A DNA stretch of 64,000 nucleotides from JANQPX01 sp041398025 (lineage in GTDB: Bacteria; Pseudomonadota; Alphaproteobacteria; Geminicoccales; Geminicoccaceae). The stretch is from assembly GCA_041398025.1 (NCBI GenBank), contig JAWKVM010000029.1, positions 60,845 to 124,844 on the forward strand. The letters are read 5' to 3'. The translations under genes and the position numbers were made by a program. Below are positions 52,187 through 60,553 of this stretch, one piece after another; within the stretch, counting starts at the first letter, position 1; every line of letters begins with the position of its first letter. The notes below the pieces were generated by a model that saw only the letters and a program-made list of their open reading frames with translations, searched no databases and was not told where the DNA came from.

Positions 52187-53356
52187 ATGAAGATCACGCG
52201 CATCACCAGCCACGTGCTGCAGTACGACCTGCCCGAGGAACTCGGCTACTCGCAGCAGTATTACGCGAGGCGCACGGCGCATCTGGTCGAGGTCGAGACC
52301 GACCAGGGCGTGACCGGCTGGGGTGAATGTTTCGGACCCGGCAATGTCGCCGTCGCCAACAAGACGATCGTCGAGCAGGTGATCCAGCCTCTCGTGGTCG
52401 GCGATCACCCGCTGAACCGGGACGTGATCTGGCACAAGGTCTACAACCTCCTTCGCGATCACGGCCAGAAGGGCATGCCGCTGCAGGCTCTTTCCGGCGT
52501 CGACATCGCGCTTTGGGACATTGCCGGCAAGGCAGCGAACCTGCCGCTCCACCAGATGATCGGCGGGGCGCACCGCGCCTCGGTTCCGGTTTACGGCTAC
52601 GGCATGATGCTCAGGCGCGAGGATCCGGCATCGCTGGCGGCACGCTTCAAGGACGAGGCAGCCGCCATCAAGGCGATGGGGTTCGTGGCCACCAAGATGA
52701 AGATCGGCCTCGGTGTCCGCGAGGACGTGGCGCTCGCCGAAGCCGTGCGCCGCGGTGTCGGCGACGACTTCCCGTTCATGGCCGATGCCAATCACGCCTA
52801 CAGCACCAAGGACGCCTTCTATGTCGGCCGAGCACTCGGCGAGCTCAACGCCTATTGGTTCGAGGAGCCGATAGCGCCCGAGGATCACGACGGCTATCGC
52901 GAGCTGCGCAACCGTCTCGAGGTCAACATCGCCGGCGGCGAGGCCGAGTTCAATCGCTGGGGCTGGCGATCCCTCCTGGAGTGCCGTGGCCTCGACATCG
53001 CCCAGCCCGAGGTCTGCGCGCTCGGCGGCATCAGCGAATATCTGCGCGTGCTCGCCCTTTGCCACGCCCATTTCACCCCGGTGGTCAACCATGTCTGGGG
53101 CTCGGCGATCGCGGTCGCGACCAACCTCCATCTGCTCGCCGCCATGCCGCCGCTCCCGGGCGGCCTCTTCCCGGAGGAGCCGCTCCTCGAATTCGACACC
53201 ACCGACAACAAGTTCCGGGACGAACTTCTGACCGAACCTCTGGACATTCAGAGCCAGGTCGCACGCAACGGCGGACGCGCCGCGGTCCCGACCGGCCCAG
53301 GCCTCGGTGTCGAGCCGGATCGGGCGTTCATCAAGCGCTTCTCGCTCAACCTCTAG
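52187..53356 (+). CDS. Mandelate racemase/muconate lactonizing enzyme family protein (enolase superfamily)
   Basis: 389 residues. The N-terminal capping domain is followed by the barrel with TKMKIGLG (KxK base), ADANHAY (first metal Asp), WFEEPIAPED (Glu), AGGEAE (Glu) and VNHVWGS (His). This is the residue set of acid-sugar dehydratases such as galactonate dehydratase, though the substrate cannot be fixed. Lies between the Fe-ADH and the AraC regulator in the uptake locus. Confidence 0.93.
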   Translation: MKITRITSHVLQYDLPEELGYSQQYYARRTAHLVEVETDQGVTGWGECFGPGNVAVANKTIVEQVIQPLVVGDHPLNRDVIWHKVYNLLRDHGQKGMPLQALSGVDIALWDIAGKAANLPLHQMIGGAHRASVPVYGYGMMLRREDPASLAARFKDEAAAIKAMGFVATKMKIGLGVREDVALAEAVRRGVGDDFPFMADANHAYSTKDAFYVGRALGELNAYWFEEPIAPEDHDGYRELRNRLEVNIAGGEAEFNRWGWRSLLECRGLDIAQPEVCALGGISEYLRVLALCHAHFTPVVNHVWGSAIAVATNLHLLAAMPPLPGGLFPEEPLLEFDTTDNKFRDELLTEPLDIQSQVARNGGRAAVPTGPGLGVEPDRAFIKRFSLNL

Positions 53357-53384
53357 GCGTCACGAAGCGGCAGCCTGCGAGGTT
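53348..53384 (+). terminator. Stem-loop at the end of the enolase-superfamily gene
   Basis: AACCTC-t-AGGC (53348-53358) pairs with GCCT-gc-GAGGTT (53373-53384), overlapping the last codons and stop. No T-run. A possible terminator before the AraC gene, 145 bases away. Confidence 0.4.
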
Positions 53385-53528
53385 CCGATGGCCGCCTTTT
53401 CGCCGAGGTCCATACCCGATAGTCTCATTCTACCCCCTGATGTCTTGTCAATCACCGCCCGGTGATCGAAGCTGAGCCTCTAAACAACGGGCATCGAAGC
53501 CTGAGGGAGGCATTGAGGGAGCGGCTTC

Positions 53529-54362
53529 ATGAGCAATGCGGTGGCTGTCTATCACGGCCGGTTCGGCCGTGCGACCCTCTACAATCTCGACCATGATCTC
53601 GCGACCCACGCGCATCGGGAAGGTCATCTCACCTTCTACGTGCAGGGGCAGCCGTCCTCGATGAGCGTGCAGGACGAGTATTTCCCGCTCGATCCGCATA
53701 CGGCGGTCGCGGCAAACCCGTGGGAACCCCACGCCTTTCACGCCGGCGATCCGGAAAACGGCAGCCTGTTTCTGGTGCTCTACATCAAGCCGATCTGGTT
53801 TTTGGAGACCGCGCGCAACGCCCAGTCCTGGCTGCGTTTCGGGCGCAGCGAGATCGAGATCACCAGCCAGATCCAGCGCTCGGTCAACATGGTGGTCTCG
53901 CTTCTTTTGGAGGGCGAAGAAAGCGGCCTGTTCGACGGCTATCTCTATGAATTGACGCGCGAATGCTTCGATCAGTCCTGGCAGTGGACGCCTGACGGCG
54001 CGCCGCGCGTCGACTGCGCCTCGCCGTTCACCGACTTTCGCGTCAGGAAGTCGATGAAACTGATGTCGGAAAAGCTCGGCGAGACGTTCGAGCTCGATGA
54101 CGTCGCGCGCGAAGCCGGCCTGTCGCGCCCGCATTTCTACAAGCTGTTCCGCAAGCAGACCGGCCTCACGCCCAATCTTTTCCTGAACACGCTGCGTATG
54201 GAACGCGCCATCGACAGCCTCACCAGCACCGAGAAATCGGTCACCAATATCGGCTTCGATCTTGGCTTCTCGTCGCAGGCGAGCTTCACCCGTTTCTTCA
54301 CCTCCAATGTCGGCATCGCCCCTTCCGACTACCGCCGCGTCGCCCATCTGGCCTTGAGTTAA
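53529..54362 (+). CDS. AraC family transcriptional regulator
   Basis: 277 residues. The N-terminal half is a cupin-like sensor (THAHREGHLTFYVQG), the C-terminal half two helix-turn-helix motifs (LDDVAREAGLSRPHFYKLFR and TNIGFDLGFSSQASFTRFFT). It lies inside the uptake locus in the same direction, so it is the natural local activator, probably responding to the transported acid and acting at the 49211-49557 region. That role is inferred from position. Confidence 0.92.
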   Translation: MSNAVAVYHGRFGRATLYNLDHDLATHAHREGHLTFYVQGQPSSMSVQDEYFPLDPHTAVAANPWEPHAFHAGDPENGSLFLVLYIKPIWFLETARNAQSWLRFGRSEIEITSQIQRSVNMVVSLLLEGEESGLFDGYLYELTRECFDQSWQWTPDGAPRVDCASPFTDFRVRKSMKLMSEKLGETFELDDVAREAGLSRPHFYKLFRKQTGLTPNLFLNTLRMERAIDSLTSTEKSVTNIGFDLGFSSQASFTRFFTSNVGIAPSDYRRVAHLALS

Positions 54363-54421
54363 GCCAGTCGGGCCACCGACTTTGAAGAGGGATGGCCAAG
54401 TGAAGAGACTGTGGGATATGC

Positions 54422-54466
54422 CGCCCCAGCCGCGGGCAGTCTAACCTGTTCTGCCAAGCTGGGGCG
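54422..54466 (+). terminator. Two-part stem-loop between the AraC and permease genes
   Basis: CGCCCCAGC (54422-54430) pairs with GCTGGGGCG (54458-54466); within it GGCAG (54435-54439) pairs with CTGCC (54451-54455). No T-run follows. It may separate araC and permease transcription. Confidence 0.45.
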
Positions 54467-54510
54467 ATGCGTCCCGGAATGATGGCGATCAGGGGGACTC
54501 GAAACCGTCG

Positions 54511-55566
54511 ATGGTCGACGCGAACCGATATGGCGGGGAGGCGGGGGACGGACGCATCATACGGTTCGTCGAGCGTCGTCCTTTCTGGTCGCTGATCATT
54601 TTTCTGATCGTCGTCGTCCTCCTCTGGCTGATCTTTGCGGTCTGGCCGGACGGCCTCGAAGACGCCATCGGCCGCAAGAAGATCTTTTTGAACGCGCTGT
54701 TCAACGGCGTCACGCTGGGCGGGCTCTATTTTCTGGTGGCGAGCGGCTTCACCCTGATCTTCGGGCTGATGCGCAACGTCAACCTCGCCCACGGCTCGCT
54801 CTATCTGCTCGGCGGCTATATCGGCTACGAGGTCGCCGATGCCACCGGCTGGTGGTTTCTTAGCTTCATCGTCGCCTTCATCGTCATCGGGCTGATCGGC
54901 ATCGTGCTGCAGATCGTCGTCTTCCGGCGCATGGAGGGCCAGGATCTTCGCCAGACGTTGGTGACCATCGGCATCTCGATTGTGGTCGCCGATCTGATGC
55001 TCTGGATCTGGGGCGGCGACTTTTACCAGATCTTGCCGCCGGACTGGCTGAACGGGCCGATGACCCTGCCCTTCCTGACCGCGGTCAAGTCCAACGGCGA
55101 TCCGGTCTATCTGAAATATCCGATCGTGCGCTTGGTCATCCTGCTCGCCTCCATCGTCATCGGCGTCGGCATGTGGCTAATCCTGAACCGCACGCGCATC
55201 GGCATGCTGATCCGCGCCGGCGTCGACGATCGCGAGATGCTGTCCGCGACCGGCGTGCCGATCCAGCTCGTGTTCGTCGGCGTGTTCGCCTTCGGCGCAG
55301 GGCTCGCAGGCGTCGCCGGCGTGGTCGGCGGCACGTTCCAATCGCTCGCCCCCGGCGAGGACATCCGCTTCCTCCTCGCCTCGCTGGTGGTGGTGATCGT
55401 CGGCGGCATGGGCTCGATTCCGGGCGCTGCGCTCGGCGCGCTGCTCATCGGGCTCGCCGAGCAGTTCGGCTCGGTCTACGCGCCCACCTATGCGGTCGTG
55501 CTCACCTTCCTGATCATGGTCCTGGTGCTGGCCTTCCGCCCGCAGGGCCTGCTTGGACGCGCCTGA
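54511..55566 (+). CDS. Branched-chain-type ABC transporter permease (LivH-like)
   Basis: 351 residues, with a 30-residue hydrophilic lead and an extra N-terminal helix (LIIFLIVVVLLWLIFAVWP) before the usual LivH core. LNALFNGVTLGGLYFLVASG and LMRNVNLAHGSLYLLGGYIG are diagnostic. GMGSIPGAALGALLIGLAEQ is the C-terminal signature. The ATG lacks a strong ribosome site. Two bases before the next permease. Confidence 0.93.
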   Translation: MVDANRYGGEAGDGRIIRFVERRPFWSLIIFLIVVVLLWLIFAVWPDGLEDAIGRKKIFLNALFNGVTLGGLYFLVASGFTLIFGLMRNVNLAHGSLYLLGGYIGYEVADATGWWFLSFIVAFIVIGLIGIVLQIVVFRRMEGQDLRQTLVTIGISIVVADLMLWIWGGDFYQILPPDWLNGPMTLPFLTAVKSNGDPVYLKYPIVRLVILLASIVIGVGMWLILNRTRIGMLIRAGVDDREMLSATGVPIQLVFVGVFAFGAGLAGVAGVVGGTFQSLAPGEDIRFLLASLVVVIVGGMGSIPGAALGALLIGLAEQFGSVYAPTYAVVLTFLIMVLVLAFRPQGLLGRA

Positions 55567-55567
55567 C

Positions 55568-56653
55568 ATGGCGATCGCCCGCGAGGATGTTCGAACCCAA
55601 GTGAACCCGTCAGTGGGCACACTGTGGTACGAAAAAATCCCGCGCGCCTACTGGGTGGTCGGCTTCATCCTCCTGGTCATGCCGCTGATCGCCGGCGACT
55701 TCGTCCTCTATCAGATTTTCGGCTGGTCCTTCATCCTCGGCATGATCGCGCTCAGCCTGATGTTTCTCGCGGGCTATGGCGGCATGGTCAGTCTGGCGCA
55801 GATGACCATCGCGGGCTGCGCCGGCTACATGGTCGCGATCTTCGGCGACAGCGGGATCGATGCGATCAGCATGAACTGGCCCTGGTGGATCGTGATCCCG
55901 CTGGCGCTGATCATCGCCGTGCTGTTCGGCACGCTGTGCGGCGCGCTCGCCGTGCGCACCGAGGGCATCTACACCATCATGATCACGCTCGCGATCGCCG
56001 CGGCGTTCTTCTACTTCACCCGTCAGAACTATGTCGTGTTCAACGGCTTCGCCGGCTTCAACGGCGTGCTGCCGCCCGAGCTGTTCGGCGTCAACTGGCG
56101 GGGGCCGGTCGCCTTCTACTACCTCACTTTGTTCTGGGCCGTGCTCGCCTATTTCGCCGTCCTCTACGTCCGGCGTTCGCCCTTCGGTCTCGCCCTGCAA
56201 GGCGTGCGCGACAATCCGCGGCGCATGGAGGCGCTCGGCTTCAACGTCACCGCGCATCGCATCGCCGCCTACAGCTTCGCCTCCCTGATCGCCGCCATCG
56301 GCGGCATCCTCCTGGTCTGGAGCAATTCCCAGATCTCCCCCGGCACCGCCGGCATCGGCCCGGTGATCGACATCCTCGTGATCGCCGTGGTCGGCGGCAT
56401 CGGCCGGCCGATCGGCCCGTTCATCGGCGCCTTGATCTACGTGCTGCTCAGAACCTTCGCGCTTGACGTCCTGACCAGCGTCGGCCTACCGCCCGAACGC
56501 TTCCAGCTCCTGATCGGCCTCGGTTTTCTCCTGATCGTCTTCTGGTCGCCCGACGGTGTCCTGGGTCTTTGGCAACGCTGGCAGTCGCGCGCGCGTGACA
56601 GCGCCGGCTTCAGGCGTTCGGCCGGTCGCGATATTGCGGGAGACGATCGATGA
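55568..56653 (+). CDS. Branched-chain-type ABC transporter permease (LivM-like)
   Basis: 361 residues from ATG 55568, with about nine to ten membrane segments. GYGGMVSLAQMTIAGCAGYM and GGIGRPIGPFIGALIYVLLR are LivM signatures. Pairs with the LivH-like permease. Its end overlaps the start of the first ATPase gene (ATGA). Confidence 0.93.
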   Translation: MAIAREDVRTQVNPSVGTLWYEKIPRAYWVVGFILLVMPLIAGDFVLYQIFGWSFILGMIALSLMFLAGYGGMVSLAQMTIAGCAGYMVAIFGDSGIDAISMNWPWWIVIPLALIIAVLFGTLCGALAVRTEGIYTIMITLAIAAAFFYFTRQNYVVFNGFAGFNGVLPPELFGVNWRGPVAFYYLTLFWAVLAYFAVLYVRRSPFGLALQGVRDNPRRMEALGFNVTAHRIAAYSFASLIAAIGGILLVWSNSQISPGTAGIGPVIDILVIAVVGGIGRPIGPFIGALIYVLLRTFALDVLTSVGLPPERFQLLIGLGFLLIVFWSPDGVLGLWQRWQSRARDSAGFRRSAGRDIAGDDR

Positions 56654-57453
56654 ACGCCGTGTCCGCGCCGACCGCGTCGGTCGCTCACCGTCTGTCGGCG
56701 GCGGGCACCGCGAATGCGCTGGAGCTGCGCGGCGTGACGCGGATGTTCGGCGCACTCGCAGCGCTGACCGACATCACCCTCAGCATTCGCCCGGGCGAGC
56801 GCCGCGGCGTGCTCGGCTCGAACGGCGCCGGCAAGACCACGCTGTTCAACTGCATCACCGGCGACTTTCCGGTGACCTCGGGCACGATCCGTTTCTTCGG
56901 CGAGGACATCACCCACTTTCCCGCCCATGAACGCATCCGCCGCGGCCTCAGGCGCACCTACCAGATCTCGCTCCTGTTCGCCGGCCTCTCGGTGCTCGAC
57001 AATGTCTATCTCGCCTGCCGCGGCGTTTCCCGCGCGCGTTTTTCTTTGCTGCGCCCCCGGCGGAACGATGCGCTGATGCAGGCGGCCGAGGACCTGGTGG
57101 CCGCCGTCCACCTCGACGACGTGAAGGATAACAAGGTCGCCACCCTCGCCCACGGCCAGCAGCGTCAGCTCGAAATCGCCCTCGCCCTCGCCGGCGCGCC
57201 GCGCTTCATCCTGTTCGACGAACCCGCCGCCGGCCTGTCGCCGACCGAGCGCGCCGAGCTGGTCGAGATCCTGACCTCGCTGCCCGCCCATATGGGCTAC
57301 ATCATCATCGAGCACGACATGGACGTGGCGCTGCGCGTGGTCGAGCACGTCACCATGATGCACAACGGCGCCATCTTCAAGGAAGGCAGCCCGGAGGAAA
57401 TCGAGAACGACCCCGAGGTCCAGGAACTCTACCTCGGAGGCGCCCATGCCTAG
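56650..57453 (+). CDS. Branched-chain-type ABC transporter ATP-binding protein (LivG-like)
   Basis: 267 residues. Walker A GSNGAGKTTLFNCITG, the LivG-specific RTYQISLLFAGLSVLDNVYLA, signature LAHGQQRQLEIALALAG (diverged from LSGGQ to LAHGQ), Walker B ILFDEPAAGLS and switch His in IIEHDMDVALRV. Overlaps the next gene by eight bases. Confidence 0.94.
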   Translation: MNAVSAPTASVAHRLSAAGTANALELRGVTRMFGALAALTDITLSIRPGERRGVLGSNGAGKTTLFNCITGDFPVTSGTIRFFGEDITHFPAHERIRRGLRRTYQISLLFAGLSVLDNVYLACRGVSRARFSLLRPRRNDALMQAAEDLVAAVHLDDVKDNKVATLAHGQQRQLEIALALAGAPRFILFDEPAAGLSPTERAELVEILTSLPAHMGYIIIEHDMDVALRVVEHVTMMHNGAIFKEGSPEEIENDPEVQELYLGGAHA

Positions 57454-59674
57454 GACGCGAGGGACGCGAGGCGCGTCGGCCCGAACTGCCACGCTGCAGA
57501 TACGCGGACTCAATGTCTATTACGGTGCCTCGCACGCGCTGCAGGGTGTCGACCTGACGCTCGACCACGGCGTGTTGTCGGTGGTCGGGCGCAACGGCAT
57601 GGGCAAGACCACACTCTGCAAGACCATCATGGGACTTGTGCCGGCCGCGAGCGGCTCGATCACTTTCGGCAGTCAGAGCCTGCTCGGAAAAACACCTGCC
57701 GAGATCGCAAGGCTCGGCATCGGCTATGTGCCCCAGGGACGCCGCCTCTGGCCGTCGCTCACGGTCGACGAGCATCTGCGCATGGTCGCGACCGAAGGCG
57801 CTTGGTCGATCGATCGCATCTACGCGACCTTCCCGCGCCTCGCCGAACGCCGATCGAACGGCGGCGGCCAGCTCTCCGGCGGCGAGCAGCAGATGCTCGC
57901 GATCGCACGTGCGCTGCTGCTGAACCCCGCCCTCCTGATCATGGACGAGCCGACCGAGGGCCTGGCACCCGTGATCGTTGCTCAGGTCGAGGACATGCTG
58001 GTGCGCCTCGCCGACGAGGGCGACATCGAGGTCCTGGTGATCGAGCAGAATATCGGTGTGGCCACCGAGATCGCCGAGCAGACCGCGATCATGGTCAACG
58101 GCCGCATCAGCCGCGTGATGGACAGCCGCGCGCTCGCGTCAGACCGCGACCTGCAGCAGCGTTTGCTGGGTGTGGGTAGACACGGTCACGACGACACGCC
58201 CGGGCCGGAGGCCGGCCAGCCTGAACAAGTAAGTGCGGAGCAGCGGGAACAGCGCCGCGGCCCGACAAAGATCTACATCTCCAATCCCACCATCCCGACC
58301 CGCTGGACCCCGCCCGTCCCCATCGCACGCATCGAGGCTGCCGCTAGAACGTCGTCGTCAGTTGGACGAACCACGACCACCGGAGCGAGAACCGCGACAG
58401 CGTCAACGCCTTCGCGCGCACGCGACTTCAGCGGTGTCGTTTTGATTGCTGGGACGCTGGACACCAAAGGCGTCGAGCTTCGTTTCATGCGCGACCTGCT
58501 GAAGGACGCGGGACTGCGCACGCGCCTCGTCGATCTCTCCACGTCCGGCAAACCATCGAGCGCCGACATCCCGCCACACCAAGTGGCTGCCTTTCATCCG
58601 CATGGCGCCGCTGGCGCCTTCACCGACGATCGCGGCCGCTCGGTCGCGGCGATGACCGAGGCGTTCGAGGCCTGGATGCGCCATCAGGACGGCATCGCCG
58701 GCATCATCGGTGCGGGAGGCTCCGGCGGCACCGCGATGATCACCCCGGCGATGCGCGCTTTGCCGGTCGGTGTGCCCAAGGTGATGATCTCGACGGTCGC
58801 GTCGGGCGATGTCCGCCAATATGTCGGCCCTGCCGACATCATGATGCTGCATTCGGTAGCCGACGTGCAGGGTCTGAACTCGATCACCCGAGAGGTGCTG
58901 ACCAACGGTGCCAACGCCATGATCGGCATGGTGAGGCGCAGACGGTTCCAGCGGGACACCGATCAACGTTCGGCCCGTGGCGGCTCGCCACCCGTTGGGC
59001 TGACGATGTTCGGTGTGACCACGACCTGCGTGCAGCAAGTCACCAAGGCGCTGGAGTCCGACTACGACTGCCTGGTGTTTCACGCGACCGGCATCGGCGG
59101 GCAGTCGATGGAAAAGCTGGTGGACAGTGGGCTGCTCAAGGGCGTGATCGACATCACCACCACCGAGATCTGCGACATGATGATGGACGGCATCTTCCCG
59201 GCGACCGAGGATCGCTTCGGCGCCATGATCCGCGCGTCCATGCCCTATGTCGGCTCCTGCGGCGCGCTCGACATGGTCAACTTCGCAGCGCCGGCAAGCA
59301 TCCCGGAGCGTTACCAGGGGCGCAATTTCTACGAGCACAATCCGCAGGTCACGCTGATGCGCACCACCGCCGACGAGAACGCAGAGATGGGCCGCTGGAT
59401 CGGCGAGCGCCTGAACCAAATGACCGCCCCGGTGCGCTTCTTCCTCCCAGAGGGCGGCGTCTCCGCCCTCGATGCGCCGGGTCAGGCTTTCCACGATCCG
59501 GCAGCGGACACCGCGCTATTCACGGCGCTGGAGCAGACCGTCCGAAAAACCTCGACCCGTCAGCTCATTCGTCTCCCGCATCACATCAACGACCCCGAAT
59601 TCGCCGCCGCCGTGGTCGATGCCTTCCGCAGTCTCCACGGCCAGCGCACCCATCAACGCATGACGAGACACTGA
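57446..59674 (+). CDS. LivF-like ABC ATPase fused to a Tm-1-like ATP-binding (UPF0261) domain
   Basis: 742 residues. Residues 1 to about 240 are a complete LivF-type ATPase: VVGRNGMGKTTLCKTIMG, VPQGRRLWPSLT, LSGGEQQMLAIARALLL, LLIMDEPTEGLAP and IEQN. A linker of 85 or so residues, rich in Pro, Thr, Ser and Arg, follows. From about residue 327 (GVVLIAGTLDTKGVELRF) to the end is UPF0261: GAGGSGGTAMITPAMRALP, VGVPKVMISTVASGDVRQYV, HATGIGGQSMEKL. Tm-1 of tomato has UPF0261 joined to a TIM-barrel domain; here that barrel is the next gene. Frame and codon use run smoothly through the junction, so the fusion looks real. Confidence 0.92.
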   Translation: MPRTRGTRGASARTATLQIRGLNVYYGASHALQGVDLTLDHGVLSVVGRNGMGKTTLCKTIMGLVPAASGSITFGSQSLLGKTPAEIARLGIGYVPQGRRLWPSLTVDEHLRMVATEGAWSIDRIYATFPRLAERRSNGGGQLSGGEQQMLAIARALLLNPALLIMDEPTEGLAPVIVAQVEDMLVRLADEGDIEVLVIEQNIGVATEIAEQTAIMVNGRISRVMDSRALASDRDLQQRLLGVGRHGHDDTPGPEAGQPEQVSAEQREQRRGPTKIYISNPTIPTRWTPPVPIARIEAAARTSSSVGRTTTTGARTATASTPSRARDFSGVVLIAGTLDTKGVELRFMRDLLKDAGLRTRLVDLSTSGKPSSADIPPHQVAAFHPHGAAGAFTDDRGRSVAAMTEAFEAWMRHQDGIAGIIGAGGSGGTAMITPAMRALPVGVPKVMISTVASGDVRQYVGPADIMMLHSVADVQGLNSITREVLTNGANAMIGMVRRRRFQRDTDQRSARGGSPPVGLTMFGVTTTCVQQVTKALESDYDCLVFHATGIGGQSMEKLVDSGLLKGVIDITTTEICDMMMDGIFPATEDRFGAMIRASMPYVGSCGALDMVNFAAPASIPERYQGRNFYEHNPQVTLMRTTADENAEMGRWIGERLNQMTAPVRFFLPEGGVSALDAPGQAFHDPAADTALFTALEQTVRKTSTRQLIRLPHHINDPEFAAAVVDAFRSLHGQRTHQRMTRH

Positions 59675-59677
59675 CCG

Positions 59678-60511
59678 ATGCGCTTCGAACGCTGCAAGCT
59701 CCTGGAAAAATACCGCGACATGATCGAACGCGGCCAGCCGATCGTCGGCGGCGGCGCGGGCACCGGCCTGTCGGCGAAATGCGAGGAGGCCGGCGGCATC
59801 GATCTGATCGTGATCTACAATTCCGGCCGCTACCGCATGGCCGGACGAGGATCCCTCGCTGGATTACTTGCCTATGGCAATGCCAATGAGATCGTCGTCG
59901 AGATGGCGCGCGAGGTGTTGCCGGTGGTGAAGAAGACACCGGTGCTGGCAGGCGTCAACGGCACCGATCCGTTCATGATCCAGGACGTGTTTCTGAGTGA
60001 GCTCAAGGATCTCGGCTTCGCCGGCGTGCAGAACTTTCCGACGGTCGGCCTGATCGACGGCACGTTCCGCGCCAATCTCGAAGAGACCGGCATGGGCTAC
60101 GGCCTCGAGGTCGATATGATCCGCGCCGCCCGCGAACTCGACCTGCTGACCACGCCCTATGTGTTCTCCGAGGACGATGCGCGCGCGATGGCGGTGGCGG
60201 GCGCCGACATCATCGTGCCCCACATGGGGCTCACGACCGGCGGCTCGATCGGCGCGGACACCGCCCTCAAACTCGAAGACTGCCCTGCCCTGATCGACAC
60301 GTGGGCGGCCGCGGCGAAGTCGGTGCGGCCCGATGTCATCGTGCTCTGTCACGGCGGCCCGATCAGCATGCCGGAGGATGCGCGCTACATCCTCGACAAT
60401 ACCGAACACTGCAACGGCTTCTACGGTGCCTCCTCGATGGAGCGCCTGCCGACCGAAGTCGCACTCACCGAACAGACGAAAGAGTTCAAACGCATCGGCG
60501 GAGACCGGTGA
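59678..60511 (+). CDS. Phosphoenolpyruvate hydrolase-like TIM-barrel protein (Tm-1 C-terminal-like)
   Basis: 277 residues. IVGGGAGTGLSAKCEEAGGIDLIVIYNSGR is the start of the TIM-barrel family annotated as phosphoenolpyruvate hydrolase family; VLAGVNGTDPF and VGLIDGTFRANLEETGMGY follow (shown here only as family landmarks). No enzymatic activity can be deduced. It starts three bases after the UPF0261 fusion and completes the Tm-1 domain pair in separate form. Confidence 0.88.
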   Translation: MRFERCKLLEKYRDMIERGQPIVGGGAGTGLSAKCEEAGGIDLIVIYNSGRYRMAGRGSLAGLLAYGNANEIVVEMAREVLPVVKKTPVLAGVNGTDPFMIQDVFLSELKDLGFAGVQNFPTVGLIDGTFRANLEETGMGYGLEVDMIRAARELDLLTTPYVFSEDDARAMAVAGADIIVPHMGLTTGGSIGADTALKLEDCPALIDTWAAAAKSVRPDVIVLCHGGPISMPEDARYILDNTEHCNGFYGASSMERLPTEVALTEQTKEFKRIGGDR

Positions 60512-60553
60512 CAACGTAAGGGACAACCCGCCTCGGGTTGGGAGGTGACAAAA

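Noticed and set aside
53357..53528. A further hairpin-element copy after the enolase-superfamily gene
   Set aside because: The stem-loop there has a different architecture and none of the linker or second-hairpin sequence.
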